From: Solirubrobacteraceae bacterium
GTDB taxonomy: Bacteria > Actinomycetota > Thermoleophilia > Solirubrobacterales > Solirubrobacteraceae
Direction: 5' to 3'
Assembly (NCBI GenBank): GCA_016463765.1
Contig: JAEMQS010000007.1
Coordinates: 1-64,000 of the forward strand
Length of the DNA stretch: 64,000 nt
The position numbers were made by a program, and so were the translations under genes. The notes beneath the pieces were generated by a model. The model made no database searches, was not told where the DNA came from, and saw nothing but the letters and a program-made list of their open reading frames with translations. Of this stretch, positions 1-7,576 are shown piece by piece (within the stretch, counting starts at the first letter, position 1; every line of letters begins with the position of its first letter).

Positions 1-105
1 TCAGTCTCGATAACCCCGGCTATCGAAACCGTTCAGCAAGACCGTGGGCAGGACAACTAGCCGAGGGGCCAGCACCTTTCCGCGTTCATCCGTGTTCCAT
101 CCGCA

Positions 106-780
106 ATGAGCCATCTGCGCGCCGTATGCTCCGCTGCCGTGTCCCGGTCTCTGGTCCTGTCTCTCGCCGCGCTGCTGACCGCAGTGCTCGTGGCCTTCGG
201 CGCGCACAGCGCGAGTGGGCAGTCGACCACCGAGACGCCCGAGACGGGCGAGACCGGGACGACGCCGACGCTGCCCGGCAGCCCGGGGACGACGGCGGTC
301 ACGGTCAAGGGCTCGACGGTCGTGCGGCTCGACAGCATCCTCTTCGAGACGCTCACCGCCGCCGGCGCGAAGGTCCGCGCCAAGAAGCCGGCCAAGGCCA
401 CGAAGACGGGCGCGAAGTTCCAGGTCAGCGCCGTGCAGCTCGGCACGGACGGCGTCTCGTACGTGCTCAAGCACAAGGGTGAGATGCGGATCTCCACCCG
501 CACGCGGTCCCTGCGCATCACCAACCCGACGGCCTCGGTCGGGCAGACCACCGGCAGTGGCGACTTCATGGCCACGGTGCGCGGCAAGCGGCTGAAGCTC
601 GCCACCCTGCAGATCGACATCGGCGCGCTCGAGCAGACGGGCTCGGGCATCAACGCGGACAACGTCGACCTCAAGATGACCGCGCGGATGGCCACCGAGC
701 TCAACCGCGTGCTGGGGACGACGGCGCTGCTCGAGGGGACGACCCTCGGCAAGGCGACGGTCCGCGTGCTCACCGAGTAG
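106..780 (+). CDS. Secreted HtaA-like hypothetical protein
   Basis: 224 aa. An N-terminal signal peptide (hydrophobic core about residues 15-32, ending near ASG-QS) is followed by a Thr/Glu/Pro/Gly-rich linker (about 38-65) and one beta-rich domain. The C-terminal pattern of an alanine/leucine helix followed by a loop and the ending LGKATVRV resembles the HtaA-type domains common in secreted proteins of Solirubrobacterales, some of which bind heme in corynebacteria. No heme ligand can be assigned here, so the function is open. The start ATG has no clear ribosome binding site. It is transcribed in the same direction as the DUF4394 gene 88 bases downstream. Confidence 0.7.
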   Translation: MSHLRAVCSAAVSRSLVLSLAALLTAVLVAFGAHSASGQSTTETPETGETGTTPTLPGSPGTTAVTVKGSTVVRLDSILFETLTAAGAKVRAKKPAKATKTGAKFQVSAVQLGTDGVSYVLKHKGEMRISTRTRSLRITNPTASVGQTTGSGDFMATVRGKRLKLATLQIDIGALEQTGSGINADNVDLKMTARMATELNRVLGTTALLEGTTLGKATVRVLTE

Positions 781-868
781 GAGCGCGCACGCGCCAGGCG
801 GTGAACCGAGAGGAGCCGGCGTCGGAAGTGCCGGGCGTCCACCAACTCCCCTCGGAGGTCTGCCTGAC

Positions 869-1726
869 ATGCCGCGCCCATCGCGCCGGACCGTGACGGT
901 CCTCACCACCGCCGCCCTCATCGCGGCGGCCGCCCCCGCCGGCGCCCACGCCACACCCGGCAAGGGCAAGAAGCCCGGCGCCACGCCCACGACCGAACTC
1001 GTCGGCGTCACGAAGGGCACGACGCTCGTGCGGTTCGACGCGGACCGTCCCGCGATCGCGCGCCAGATCCCGATCCGCGGCCTGGCCGACGGTGAGTCCG
1101 TCGTCGGGCTCGACACCCGCCCGGCCGGCGGCGCGCTGTATGCGCTGGGTGACAGCGGGCGGATCTACGTCGTCGATCCCAGGACGGGCGCGAGCGCCTC
1201 GGCGGGTGCGCCGTTCACCCCGCAGCTGGACGGCGAGTTCTTCGGGTTCGACTTCAACCCGGTGGTCGACCGCATCCGGCTGACCTCCGACGCGAACCAG
1301 AACCTGCGGCTCGTCCCCGACACCGGCCAGGTGGCGTTCACCGACGGCGCGCTCGGCTACGTCGCGGGTGACCCGTCGGCGGGCCGCGATCCGGCGGTCG
1401 TCGGCAGCGCGTACACGAACCCCGACACCGACCCGGCGACCGGGACGACGCTCTACAACGTCGACGCCGCCCGGGACGCCCTGGTGCTGCAGGACCCGCC
1501 CAACGACGGCGGCCTGAAGACCGTCGGCGCGCTCGGCGTCAACGTCGGCTACCGCGGCGGCTTCGACATCGGCGCCGACGGCACCGCGTACGCGGCCTTC
1601 ATCCCGCGCGGCGCACGCGCCTCGTCGCTCTACACCATCGATCTGGCGACCGGCGCCGCGACCGCCGAAGGCCGGGTCGGCTTCGTGCGTGGCGTCAAGC
1701 TCGACGCGCTCGCGATCCTCCCGTAA
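869..1726 (+). CDS. Secreted DUF4394-domain protein
   Basis: 285 aa. The signal peptide (about residues 8-27) ends at an A-H-A type site. The rest is a single domain with DUF4394 features: an opening LVG-V---TLVRFD strand, the GFDFNPVVDRIRL segment, the DANQNLRL-PDTG segment and repeated beta-propeller-like blades with LYNVD and LYTIDLATG. Such proteins look like secreted beta-propellers of unknown role. The start is supported by a GGAGGT ribosome binding site at 854-859. A strong hairpin lies directly downstream, so the gene probably ends a transcription unit. Nothing nearby explains its function. Confidence 0.85.
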   Translation: MPRPSRRTVTVLTTAALIAAAAPAGAHATPGKGKKPGATPTTELVGVTKGTTLVRFDADRPAIARQIPIRGLADGESVVGLDTRPAGGALYALGDSGRIYVVDPRTGASASAGAPFTPQLDGEFFGFDFNPVVDRIRLTSDANQNLRLVPDTGQVAFTDGALGYVAGDPSAGRDPAVVGSAYTNPDTDPATGTTLYNVDAARDALVLQDPPNDGGLKTVGALGVNVGYRGGFDIGADGTAYAAFIPRGARASSLYTIDLATGAATAEGRVGFVRGVKLDALAILP

Positions 1727-1733
1727 GGCAGAT

Positions 1734-1773
1734 AGACGGCCGGGGCCCGCTCACCCCGGGCACCCGGCCGTCT
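1734..1773 (+). terminator. Hairpin terminator after the DUF4394 gene
   Basis: A perfect 11-bp stem (AGACGGCCGGG at 1734-1744, its complement at 1763-1773) with a GC-rich loop starts 8 bases after the stop codon. There is no long T tract, as is usual in GC-rich actinobacteria. Confidence 0.75.
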
Positions 1774-1794
1774 CTGATAGATCGTCGTCAGGTG

Positions 1795-1894
1795 GCGGGC
1801 TGCTGCCATCCGCGTGGGGCAGCAGACCCGCTCAGGGGAAAGCCGCACGATCCCTACGGCGCATTGCGGTGGTCTGCCAAGCTGGCGTCCGCTG
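1795..1894 (+). promoter_or_regulatory. Possible structured leader of the formimidoyltransferase gene
   Basis: A strong hairpin with one bulged A (1795-1807 with 1818-1831) is followed by two crossing pairings: 1835-1839 with 1851-1855, and 1842-1845 with 1857-1860. A small hairpin (1876-1879 with 1883-1886) ends 8 bases before the ATG. No ribosome binding site is visible. It does not match any riboswitch consensus I could recall. Confidence 0.3.
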
Positions 1895-2767
1895 ATGCTG
1901 ATCGCCGTGCCGAACATGTCGGAGGGACGGGACCTCGTCGTCGTGGGCGCCGTCGCCGACGCGTTCGCGAGCGGACACGCCCGCGTGCTGGACGTCCACG
2001 ACGATCCTGACCACCACCGCTCGGTCGTCACGCTCGCCGGTCCGGGCGGCACGATCGCCCCGGCGCTGGCCGCCGGCGCCGCCGAGGCGCTGGCGCGGAT
2101 CGACCTTCGCCGCGAGCGCGGGAGCCACCCGCACGTCGGCGTCGTCGACGTGTGTCCCGTCGTCTACCTCGACGACACGCGCCGGGGCGCTGCCTGCGCC
2201 GAGGCGCTCGCTGCCGCCGCGGACCTCGGGGCGGCAGGCATCCCGGTGTTCCTCTACGGCGAGCTCGCGGGTGGGCGGACCCGCGCGGAGCTGCGCCGCG
2301 GCGGGCCCGCCGAGCTGGCGCGCCGCGTCGAGGCCGGGGAGCTGCGTCCGGACTTCGGACCGCAGCGGATCGACCCCTCCGCCGGGGCGACCCTCGTCGC
2401 CGCCCGCGCGCCGCTGCTGGCCTTCAACCTGGAGCTGGCGGCGCCGGCGACGCTCGACGATGCGCGCGCGATCGCCGCCGCGGTGCGGGAGGGCGGCGCC
2501 GACGGACTGCCCGGCGTCCGGGCGCTGGGCATGACCCTGCCCGCGCGCGGGAACGTCGCGCAGGTGACGTGCAACGTGGAGGACCACCGGGCCGTCCCGC
2601 TCGCCCGGCTGGTCGCCGCGGTCGCCCGGCACGCGCGGGTGGCGGAGTGCGAGGTCGTGGGCCTCCCGCCACGGGCCGCGTTCGACGGCTTCCCGGCGGA
2701 CCTGCCCGTCCGCAATCGCCGCACGCTCGAGGACGCACTCGAGGGCGCGGGCATTACCCTGTCCTGA
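1895..2767 (+). CDS. Glutamate formimidoyltransferase
   Basis: 290 aa from ATG 1895. The frame is open further upstream, but family homology begins exactly at MLIAVPNMSEGRD. The enzyme moves the formimino group from N-formiminoglutamate to tetrahydrofolate, linking histidine breakdown to the one-carbon pool. The N-terminal subdomain shows VPNMSEGRD, the DHHRSV segment and a GSHPHVGVVDV segment with the conserved histidines. The C-terminal subdomain carries the NVAQVTCNVEDH segment. Length fits a stand-alone transferase without the cyclodeaminase domain. No other hut gene is in the window. Confidence 0.88.
   Translation: MLIAVPNMSEGRDLVVVGAVADAFASGHARVLDVHDDPDHHRSVVTLAGPGGTIAPALAAGAAEALARIDLRRERGSHPHVGVVDVCPVVYLDDTRRGAACAEALAAAADLGAAGIPVFLYGELAGGRTRAELRRGGPAELARRVEAGELRPDFGPQRIDPSAGATLVAARAPLLAFNLELAAPATLDDARAIAAAVREGGADGLPGVRALGMTLPARGNVAQVTCNVEDHRAVPLARLVAAVARHARVAECEVVGLPPRAAFDGFPADLPVRNRRTLEDALEGAGITLS
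2755..2760 (+). promoter_or_regulatory. -10 element (TACCCT) for the small membrane protein gene
   Basis: It lies in the last codons of the upstream gene, 9 bases before ATG 2770; that spacing implies a leaderless transcript. Confidence 0.4.
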
Positions 2768-2769
2768 CC

Positions 2770-3120
2770 ATGGCCCAGACACGGAAGCGCCGGCAGAGCA
2801 AGCACCGCGGAAACGCCGCGGGGATGGTGGAGGCGCGCGGGCGCACGGGGCGCAAGCCCGGCGACGACCAGCGCGGCGGCACCGGGAAGGGCGGTCGCCA
2901 GGACCGCTTCGCCAAGCCGCCGACGTGGCAGGGTGCGTTTCAGCGCTCGCTGCTGGCCGCGGGCATCTTCGGCGTGCTCGTCGTCCTCTTCTTCGACTTC
3001 TCGATCGTGCAGGCGATTCCGCTGATCGCCTTCATGCTCGTCGTCTACGTGCCGCTCGGCTACTACACGGACCTCTGGATCTACAACCGGCGGCAGAAGA
3101 AGCTGCAGCAGGGAGGCTGA
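2770..3120 (+). CDS. Small two-helix membrane protein
   Basis: 116 aa. The first 55 residues are strongly basic and hydrophilic (many R, K and G). Two closely spaced hydrophobic helices follow (about 61-80 and 82-98), then a basic tail ending YNRRQKKLQQGG. Family not recognised; the arrangement suggests an inner-membrane protein with both ends in the cytoplasm. It starts 2 bases after the formimidoyltransferase stop and ends 2 bases before the MBL hydrolase GTG, so the three may be co-transcribed, although a -10-like element is also present. Confidence 0.65.
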   Translation: MAQTRKRRQSKHRGNAAGMVEARGRTGRKPGDDQRGGTGKGGRQDRFAKPPTWQGAFQRSLLAAGIFGVLVVLFFDFSIVQAIPLIAFMLVVYVPLGYYTDLWIYNRRQKKLQQGG

Positions 3121-3122
3121 CC

Positions 3123-3770
3123 GTGGACGTCCGCATGTTCACCGTCGGGCCGGTGCAGGAGAACACGTTCATCGTGCGCCCCGACGGAGGCGACCGCGCG
3201 GTCATCGTCGACCCGGGTGACGAGGCGCCGCGGCTGCTGGGCGCGCTGCGCGAGCTGGGGGTCGAGCTCGACGCGATCCTGCTCACCCACACGCACTTCG
3301 ACCATGTCGGCGCCGTCGCCGAGGTCGCGCGCGAGACCGGCGCGAAGGTGTGGTGCCCGGAGATCGAGGTGCCGATCCTCGCGGACATCAACGCGTACAT
3401 GCGGTTCCCCGGCCTCGGGCCGTTCGAGTCCTACGACGCCGACCACACGGTCGCCGGCGGCGAGGAGCTCACGCTCGCGGGCCTCACCTTCGACGTGCTC
3501 TTCACGCCGGGGCACAGCCCGGGGCACGTCACGTACAGCGTGCGGGACGAGAGCGCCCTGTTCAGCGGCGACGTGCTCTTCCAGGGCTCCGTCGGCCGGA
3601 CCGATCTTCCCGGCGGTGACTGGCCGACGCTGGCGCGGTCGATCCGCGTCCTCCTCGAGCGCTTCGACGAGGAGACCATCGTCTACCCGGGCCACATGGG
3701 CGTCACGACGCTCGGCCGCGAGCGGGCGACCAACCCGTTCCTCGCCGATCTCGGCGCCCCGTCGTCGTGA
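3123..3770 (+). CDS. MBL-fold metallo-hydrolase (glyoxalase II-like)
   Basis: 215 aa with a GTG start 2 bases after the previous stop. It carries the dinuclear-zinc motif THTHFDHVG (residues 55-63), further metal-ligand regions at TPGHSPGH and SGDVLFQGSVGRTDLPGGD, and a late histidine in YPGHMG. The NPFL segment near the C-terminus is typical of the YcbL/glyoxalase II-like subgroup. It probably hydrolyses a thioester or related substrate in the cytoplasm; the exact substrate cannot be read from sequence. An in-frame ATG at 3135 is an alternative start but would cut the first beta strand. Confidence 0.85.
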   Translation: MDVRMFTVGPVQENTFIVRPDGGDRAVIVDPGDEAPRLLGALRELGVELDAILLTHTHFDHVGAVAEVARETGAKVWCPEIEVPILADINAYMRFPGLGPFESYDADHTVAGGEELTLAGLTFDVLFTPGHSPGHVTYSVRDESALFSGDVLFQGSVGRTDLPGGDWPTLARSIRVLLERFDEETIVYPGHMGVTTLGRERATNPFLADLGAPSS

Positions 3771-3784
3771 GATAAACGGCTGTC

Positions 3785-3808
3785 CGGTCCGGACCGCTCC
3801 GGTAGCGT
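3785..3808 (+). promoter_or_regulatory. Palindrome and -10 element before a 17-codon leader ORF
   Basis: A perfect 12-bp palindrome CGGTCCGGACCG (3785-3796) precedes TAGCGT (3803-3808), which lies 10 bases before ATG 3819. The palindrome could be an operator. Confidence 0.35.
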
Positions 3809-3818
3809 CAAGCGGACC

Positions 3819-3872
3819 ATGGAACAGGCGAAGGTGTGGGACCACCTCGACACAGTGCGGAGCCGGCCATGA
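3819..3872 (+). CDS. Possible 17-residue leader peptide
   Basis: ATG 3819 opens a 17-codon frame (MEQAKVWDHLDTVRSRP) whose TGA overlaps the ATG of the next gene in an ATGA junction. The TAGCGT element 10 bases upstream fits a leaderless start at this ATG rather than at 3869. The peptide may couple translation to the downstream gene, or may simply be a false start. Confidence 0.35.
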   Translation: MEQAKVWDHLDTVRSRP

Positions 3873-4618
3873 GCCGGCTCGGCTTGCTGCGGCCCGATCG
3901 GGTCGTCCGCGCGGGTGCGCGCACGACGTTCGAACTCACGCGCGCGACCACGCAGTTCGCGGTCGGCATGGCGGGCGAGCTGGCGGGGGAGGCGCTGCTG
4001 CGCGGCGTCGACATCGCACTGCGGGCGCCGGCGACGTCCGAAGCCGTCGAGCGCGTGCTCGGCAGCGACCTCATCCGCGACACGGTCGCGGACGCCGTCC
4101 GCGGGCCGGTGCTCGACGCGCTGCTCGCCGACGACGTGTTCGAGGAGGTCCTCGACCGTCTCGAGGAGGGGCGCGCGCCGGAGCGCGTCGCGGACTGGGT
4201 GCTCGCGGACGGCTTGGCGGAGCAGATCGCCACGCGGGTGGTCGAGGGGCCGGAGCTCGGACGGATCCTCGACGTCGCACTCGCCAGCGAGCAGATGCAG
4301 GCGACGATCACGGCTGCGCTCGACAATCCCGCGATGCAGCGCATCGCGGCCAACGCGGTCGACAGCCGCGTCGTCGATGAGGTGGTGCGCGCCCTGCTGG
4401 CCAGCGAGGAGGTGTGGCTGCTCGTCGCCGAGATCGCCGAGAGCCCGCAGGTGACGGCCGCGCTGTCGCGGCAGACGGCCGGGGTCGCCGACCAGATCAC
4501 CGACGAGGTGCGTGAGCGCTCGCGTGACGCAGACGACTGGGTGGAGCGGACGGCGCGCCGCCTCCTGCGGCGTTCGGGCACCTCACCGCAGATCGAGCCG
4601 CCCGGGGGGCCCGCGTGA
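3869..4618 (+). CDS. Helical hypothetical protein upstream of RDD gene
   Basis: 249 aa from ATG 3869, chosen because it makes an ATGA overlap with the leader ORF; the same frame is open from 3836. The sequence is almost wholly alpha-helical and rich in A, E, V, L, R and D, with several copies of a loose motif of the type -ALLASEEV- / -ALASEQM- / -LLADDVFEEVLDRL-. It looks like a repeated amphipathic helical pair with no clear membrane span. Family not recognised. Its stop overlaps the GTG of the RDD gene (GTGA), and that gene overlaps the protease, so the three form one translationally coupled unit. Confidence 0.65.
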   Translation: MSRLGLLRPDRVVRAGARTTFELTRATTQFAVGMAGELAGEALLRGVDIALRAPATSEAVERVLGSDLIRDTVADAVRGPVLDALLADDVFEEVLDRLEEGRAPERVADWVLADGLAEQIATRVVEGPELGRILDVALASEQMQATITAALDNPAMQRIAANAVDSRVVDEVVRALLASEEVWLLVAEIAESPQVTAALSRQTAGVADQITDEVRERSRDADDWVERTARRLLRRSGTSPQIEPPGGPA

Positions 4619-5166
4619 CGGACGCCGCGGTGCGGGCGGCACAGCGCGCCGCCGGGTTCTCGCCGCCGCCCGAAGCCGGTCCAGCACCGCAGGGGCCGCA
4701 GTACGTCGGCATCGTCTCCCGCGCGGTCGCGCTGGTCCTCGACGCGGCACTGCTGAACCTCGTCGCCGTCGTTGTCGGCGCGAGCGTGGTCCTGCTCATG
4801 GACACGCTGGGCATCCCCGAACGGGTCCGGGGGTTCGTCGTCCTCATCGCCGGGGCGGTCTACTTCGTGTGGGTCGTCGTGTACTTCGTCGGGTTCTGGA
4901 TGATCAACGCCCAGACGCTGGGCGACCGCGTGATGGGCTTCCGCGTCCAGCGTCCGGACGGCAGCCGGGTGGGGCTGCGGTCAGGGGTCGTGCGGCTCGG
5001 CGCGCTCGTGCTGTCGGCCATCCCGCTGGGCGCGGGTTTCATCCCGGTGATCTTCGACGCCCGCAGGCGCGGGTTCCACGACCGGGTGGCGGGGACGGTC
5101 GTCGTGGTCGGCGTGGGGGACAAGCCGCACCAGCACCTCGGCGTCCCGACCGAGCCCGGTCCGTGA
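4615..5166 (+). CDS. RDD family membrane protein
   Basis: 183 aa, GTG start overlapping the previous stop. After a short proline-rich N-terminus the protein begins YVGIVSRAVALVLDAALLN, where the Arg and Asp are the hallmark residues of the RDD family. It has three hydrophobic spans (about 36-62, 75-97 and 122-142) and the GDRVMGFRVQ segment between spans 2 and 3. RDD proteins are small integral membrane proteins; a few take part in ion transport, but for most the role is unknown. Placement between a helical cytoplasmic protein and a secreted protease is unusual and gives no firm hint. Confidence 0.82.
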   Translation: MTDAAVRAAQRAAGFSPPPEAGPAPQGPQYVGIVSRAVALVLDAALLNLVAVVVGASVVLLMDTLGIPERVRGFVVLIAGAVYFVWVVVYFVGFWMINAQTLGDRVMGFRVQRPDGSRVGLRSGVVRLGALVLSAIPLGAGFIPVIFDARRRGFHDRVAGTVVVVGVGDKPHQHLGVPTEPGP

Positions 5167-6317
5167 CACGCCGGACGCATGTCGTGCTGGTGCTCCTCCT
5201 CGTCCTCGCGGGCGTGGTGGCCATGCTCCCGCCGCCGTCCGCGGACGCGGTGGTCGGCGGGCGGGCGGCCACCGCGGCGGACAATCCGGCGATGGCCGGG
5301 CTGGTCCGGCGCGGCCAGCCGGCGGTCGACTCGCTGTTCTGCGGCGGGTCGGTGATCTCACCGACGGCGGTCGTCACCGCCGCACACTGCCTCGAGGGCG
5401 GGGTCCGGGCGTCGCAGATCGATGTCGTGGCGGGTGCGGTCCGGCTCTCGGACCCGGCGATCGCCCGGGTCCCCGTCGCGCGGGTGATCGTCCACCCGGC
5501 CTATGACGACGTCCGCACGATCCATGACGTGGCCGTGCTGCTGCTCGCCGCGCCGCTGCCGGTGCCGCCGATCGCGCTGGCCACCCCCGCGGAGGCGTCG
5601 CTGGGGGCGCCCGGAGCGATCCTGCGCCTCACGGGCTGGGGCGCGCAGCGGTACAACGCGCCGGAGAGCCTGCCCGACACGCTGAGGTACGCAGACATCC
5701 CGGTCGTCCCCAACAGCGTGTGCCGGCGGCTGTTCGACGTCTACGACGGTGCGCTGCAGCTCTGTGGCCGGGCGGCGAACAACCGGCCGGATTCGTGTCA
5801 GGGCGACAGCGGCGGGCCGCTGATCGGCGGCGCCCCGCCCGACGTGCGTCTCGTGGGGATCGTGTCCTACAGCGCCGACCAGTGCGGGTCACCCGGGTTC
5901 GCCGGGGTCTACGCCCGCGTGAGCGCCGAGCGGGACTGGATCGCGGCGGCGGCGGGCCTCGACGGGCCGGCCGCGCTCATCCCCGCGACGCCGCCGAAGC
6001 CGGCGGTCAAGAAGACCGTGCGCACCCGCATCGGGACGATCTCCTGCGCGGAGGACAGCTGTTCGGTCGTCGTCCGGGTGAGCGGCAGCGGCCGGCGTGA
6101 TGTGCGCTCGGTCGTCGTTCGCGTGCGGCGACCCGAACAGCGCGGCTTCTCGGCCACATCGCAGCTCGTCCGCGCGCGCAAGGTCGCGCCCGGCGTCTAC
6201 CGCGCCCGGACGCTCCTGCCGTACGGATTCGTGACGCTGACGGGGATCGCACTCGACGCGGCGGGCGCCCAGCTCGGCCCGGCTGCGCGAGAGGAGATCG
6301 AGGTCACCGCGGCCTGA
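5163..6317 (+). CDS. Secreted trypsin-like serine protease (copy 1)
   Basis: 384 aa, GTG start overlapping the RDD stop (GTGA). The signal peptide ends at A29, directly before VVGG, the classical N-terminus of active S1 proteases, so signal cleavage alone may yield an active enzyme. Catalytic residues are visible: His in TAAHC, Asp in HDVAVLLL and Ser in GDSGGPL. The residue six before the catalytic Ser is Asp (DSCQGDSGGP), predicting cleavage after Arg or Lys. After the protease domain (to about residue 265) comes a Pro/Lys linker and a beta-sandwich-like C-terminal domain of about 110 aa. The next gene is a close paralogue. Confidence 0.9.
   Translation: MTRRTHVVLVLLLVLAGVVAMLPPPSADAVVGGRAATAADNPAMAGLVRRGQPAVDSLFCGGSVISPTAVVTAAHCLEGGVRASQIDVVAGAVRLSDPAIARVPVARVIVHPAYDDVRTIHDVAVLLLAAPLPVPPIALATPAEASLGAPGAILRLTGWGAQRYNAPESLPDTLRYADIPVVPNSVCRRLFDVYDGALQLCGRAANNRPDSCQGDSGGPLIGGAPPDVRLVGIVSYSADQCGSPGFAGVYARVSAERDWIAAAAGLDGPAALIPATPPKPAVKKTVRTRIGTISCAEDSCSVVVRVSGSGRRDVRSVVVRVRRPEQRGFSATSQLVRARKVAPGVYRARTLLPYGFVTLTGIALDAAGAQLGPAAREEIEVTAA
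5741..5830 (+). repeat. 90-bp block identical to 6962-7051 (copy 1)
   Basis: All 90 bases, including synonymous positions, match the second protease gene. The block spans the last disulfide region and the catalytic serine. A further 41 identical bases follow at 5850-5890 (7071-7111 in copy 2). Confidence 0.9.
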
Positions 6318-6364
6318 CGCCGCGGCGATGGACCGGTTCCCGGCCGTTCGTCGACGGCGTTGTA

Positions 6365-6370
6365 TACAGT
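6365..6370 (+). promoter_or_regulatory. -10 element (TACAGT) for the second protease
   Basis: Within GTATACAGT, 7 bases before ATG 6378, in a 60-base gap between the two protease genes. Confidence 0.4.
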
Positions 6371-6377
6371 CCGGCCC

Positions 6378-7535
6378 ATGGCACCCATCTTGCGAATCCT
6401 GTCCGCTGCGCTCCTCGGCGCCACCCTGCTCGCGACGCTCGCCGTCCTCAGCCCCTCACCGTCCGGCGCCGTGGTCGGCGGCCGTGAGGCCACCGCGGCC
6501 GACAATCCGGCGATGGCCGGGCTCGTGCGGCGCGGCCAGCGCGCGGTCGACTCGGTGTTCTGCGGCGGCACCGTCATCTCGCCCACGGCGGTCGTCACCG
6601 CGGCGCACTGCCTGGAGGGCGGCGTGCAGGCCTCCCAGATCGACATCGTGACCGGCGGCGTGCGCCTGACCGATCCCGCACTCCAGCGGGTCGCCGTCTC
6701 CCGGGTCATCCTGCATCCGCGCTACGACCAGGCGCGCGTGCTGCACGACGTCGCCGTCCTGCTGCTGGCGGCGCCGGTCAGCGTGCCGCCTGTCGCGCTC
6801 GCCACGCCGCCCGAGGCGTCCCTCGGCGCTCCGGGTGCCGTCCTGCGTCTGACCGGCTGGGGCTTGCAGCGCTTCAACGCCCCCGAGACGGTGCCCGACG
6901 GCTTGCGCTTCGCCGACATCCCGGTGGTCGCCGACAGCGTCTGCGAGCGACTCTTCGACACCTACGACGGTGCGCTGCAGCTCTGTGGCCGGGCGGCGAA
7001 CAACCGGCCGGATTCGTGTCAGGGCGACAGCGGCGGGCCGCTGATCGGCGGGACGGCGCCGGACGTGCGGCTCGTGGGGATCGTGTCCTACAGCGCCGAC
7101 CAGTGCGGGTCGCCCGGCTTCGCCGGGGTCTATGCGCGGGTGAGCGCCGAGCAGGAGTGGATCGCGGCAGCCGCCGGCCTGAACGGACCGGCCGCGCTGA
7201 TCCCGCCGCAGCCGCCGAAGCCGCCGGTGGGCCGCAGCGTGCGGACACGCCTCGGGACGATCGCGTGCGACGGGGACGACTGCTCGGTCGTCGTCCGGCT
7301 CAGCGGCAGCGGGCGCAGCAAGGTCAAGTCCGTGATCGTCAGGGTGCGCCGCTCCGAGCAGCGCGGCTTCTCCGCGACCACGCAGGTCGTCCGGGCCCGC
7401 AAGGTCGCGCCCGGGGTCTACCGCGCCCGCACGCTGCTGCCGTACGGCATCGTCAACGTCAGCGCGGTGCCGTTCGACGCGCGCGGCGGCCAGCTGGGCC
7501 CGGCCGCGCGGGAGCGGATCGAGGTCACCGACTGA
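6378..7535 (+). CDS. Secreted trypsin-like serine protease (copy 2)
   Basis: 385 aa from ATG 6378; a TTG further upstream is in frame but would lie across the likely promoter. Architecture equals copy 1: signal peptide to A31, VVGG mature N-terminus, catalytic His (TAAHC), Asp (HDVAVLLL) and Ser (GDSGGPL), Asp in the specificity pocket, Pro/Lys linker and a C-terminal beta domain. It is a tandem duplicate of the preceding gene, but has its own short upstream gap and promoter-like element, so the pair could be regulated separately. Blocks of perfect DNA identity around the active site point to recent gene conversion. Confidence 0.9.
   Translation: MAPILRILSAALLGATLLATLAVLSPSPSGAVVGGREATAADNPAMAGLVRRGQRAVDSVFCGGTVISPTAVVTAAHCLEGGVQASQIDIVTGGVRLTDPALQRVAVSRVILHPRYDQARVLHDVAVLLLAAPVSVPPVALATPPEASLGAPGAVLRLTGWGLQRFNAPETVPDGLRFADIPVVADSVCERLFDTYDGALQLCGRAANNRPDSCQGDSGGPLIGGTAPDVRLVGIVSYSADQCGSPGFAGVYARVSAEQEWIAAAAGLNGPAALIPPQPPKPPVGRSVRTRLGTIACDGDDCSVVVRLSGSGRSKVKSVIVRVRRSEQRGFSATTQVVRARKVAPGVYRARTLLPYGIVNVSAVPFDARGGQLGPAARERIEVTD
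6962..7051 (+). repeat. 90-bp block identical to 5741-5830 (copy 2)
   Basis: Second copy of the identical block, 1221 bases downstream of the first. The flanks diverge immediately on both sides. Confidence 0.9.
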
Positions 7536-7561
7536 CGAGGGTTCACCGCGGCGCAACCATC

Positions 7562-7567
7562 TAGTCT
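7562..7567 (+). promoter_or_regulatory. -10 element (TAGTCT) for hisS
   Basis: 9 bases before GTG 7577. No ribosome binding site lies between, which fits a leaderless hisS-aspS mRNA. Confidence 0.5.
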
Positions 7568-7576
7568 CACGCCGCG

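Noticed and set aside
1-1116. Long minus-strand open frame opposite the first two genes
   Set aside because: It is the low-stop antisense frame of GC-rich coding DNA; the plus strand has signal peptides, the DUF4394 motifs and a ribosome binding site.
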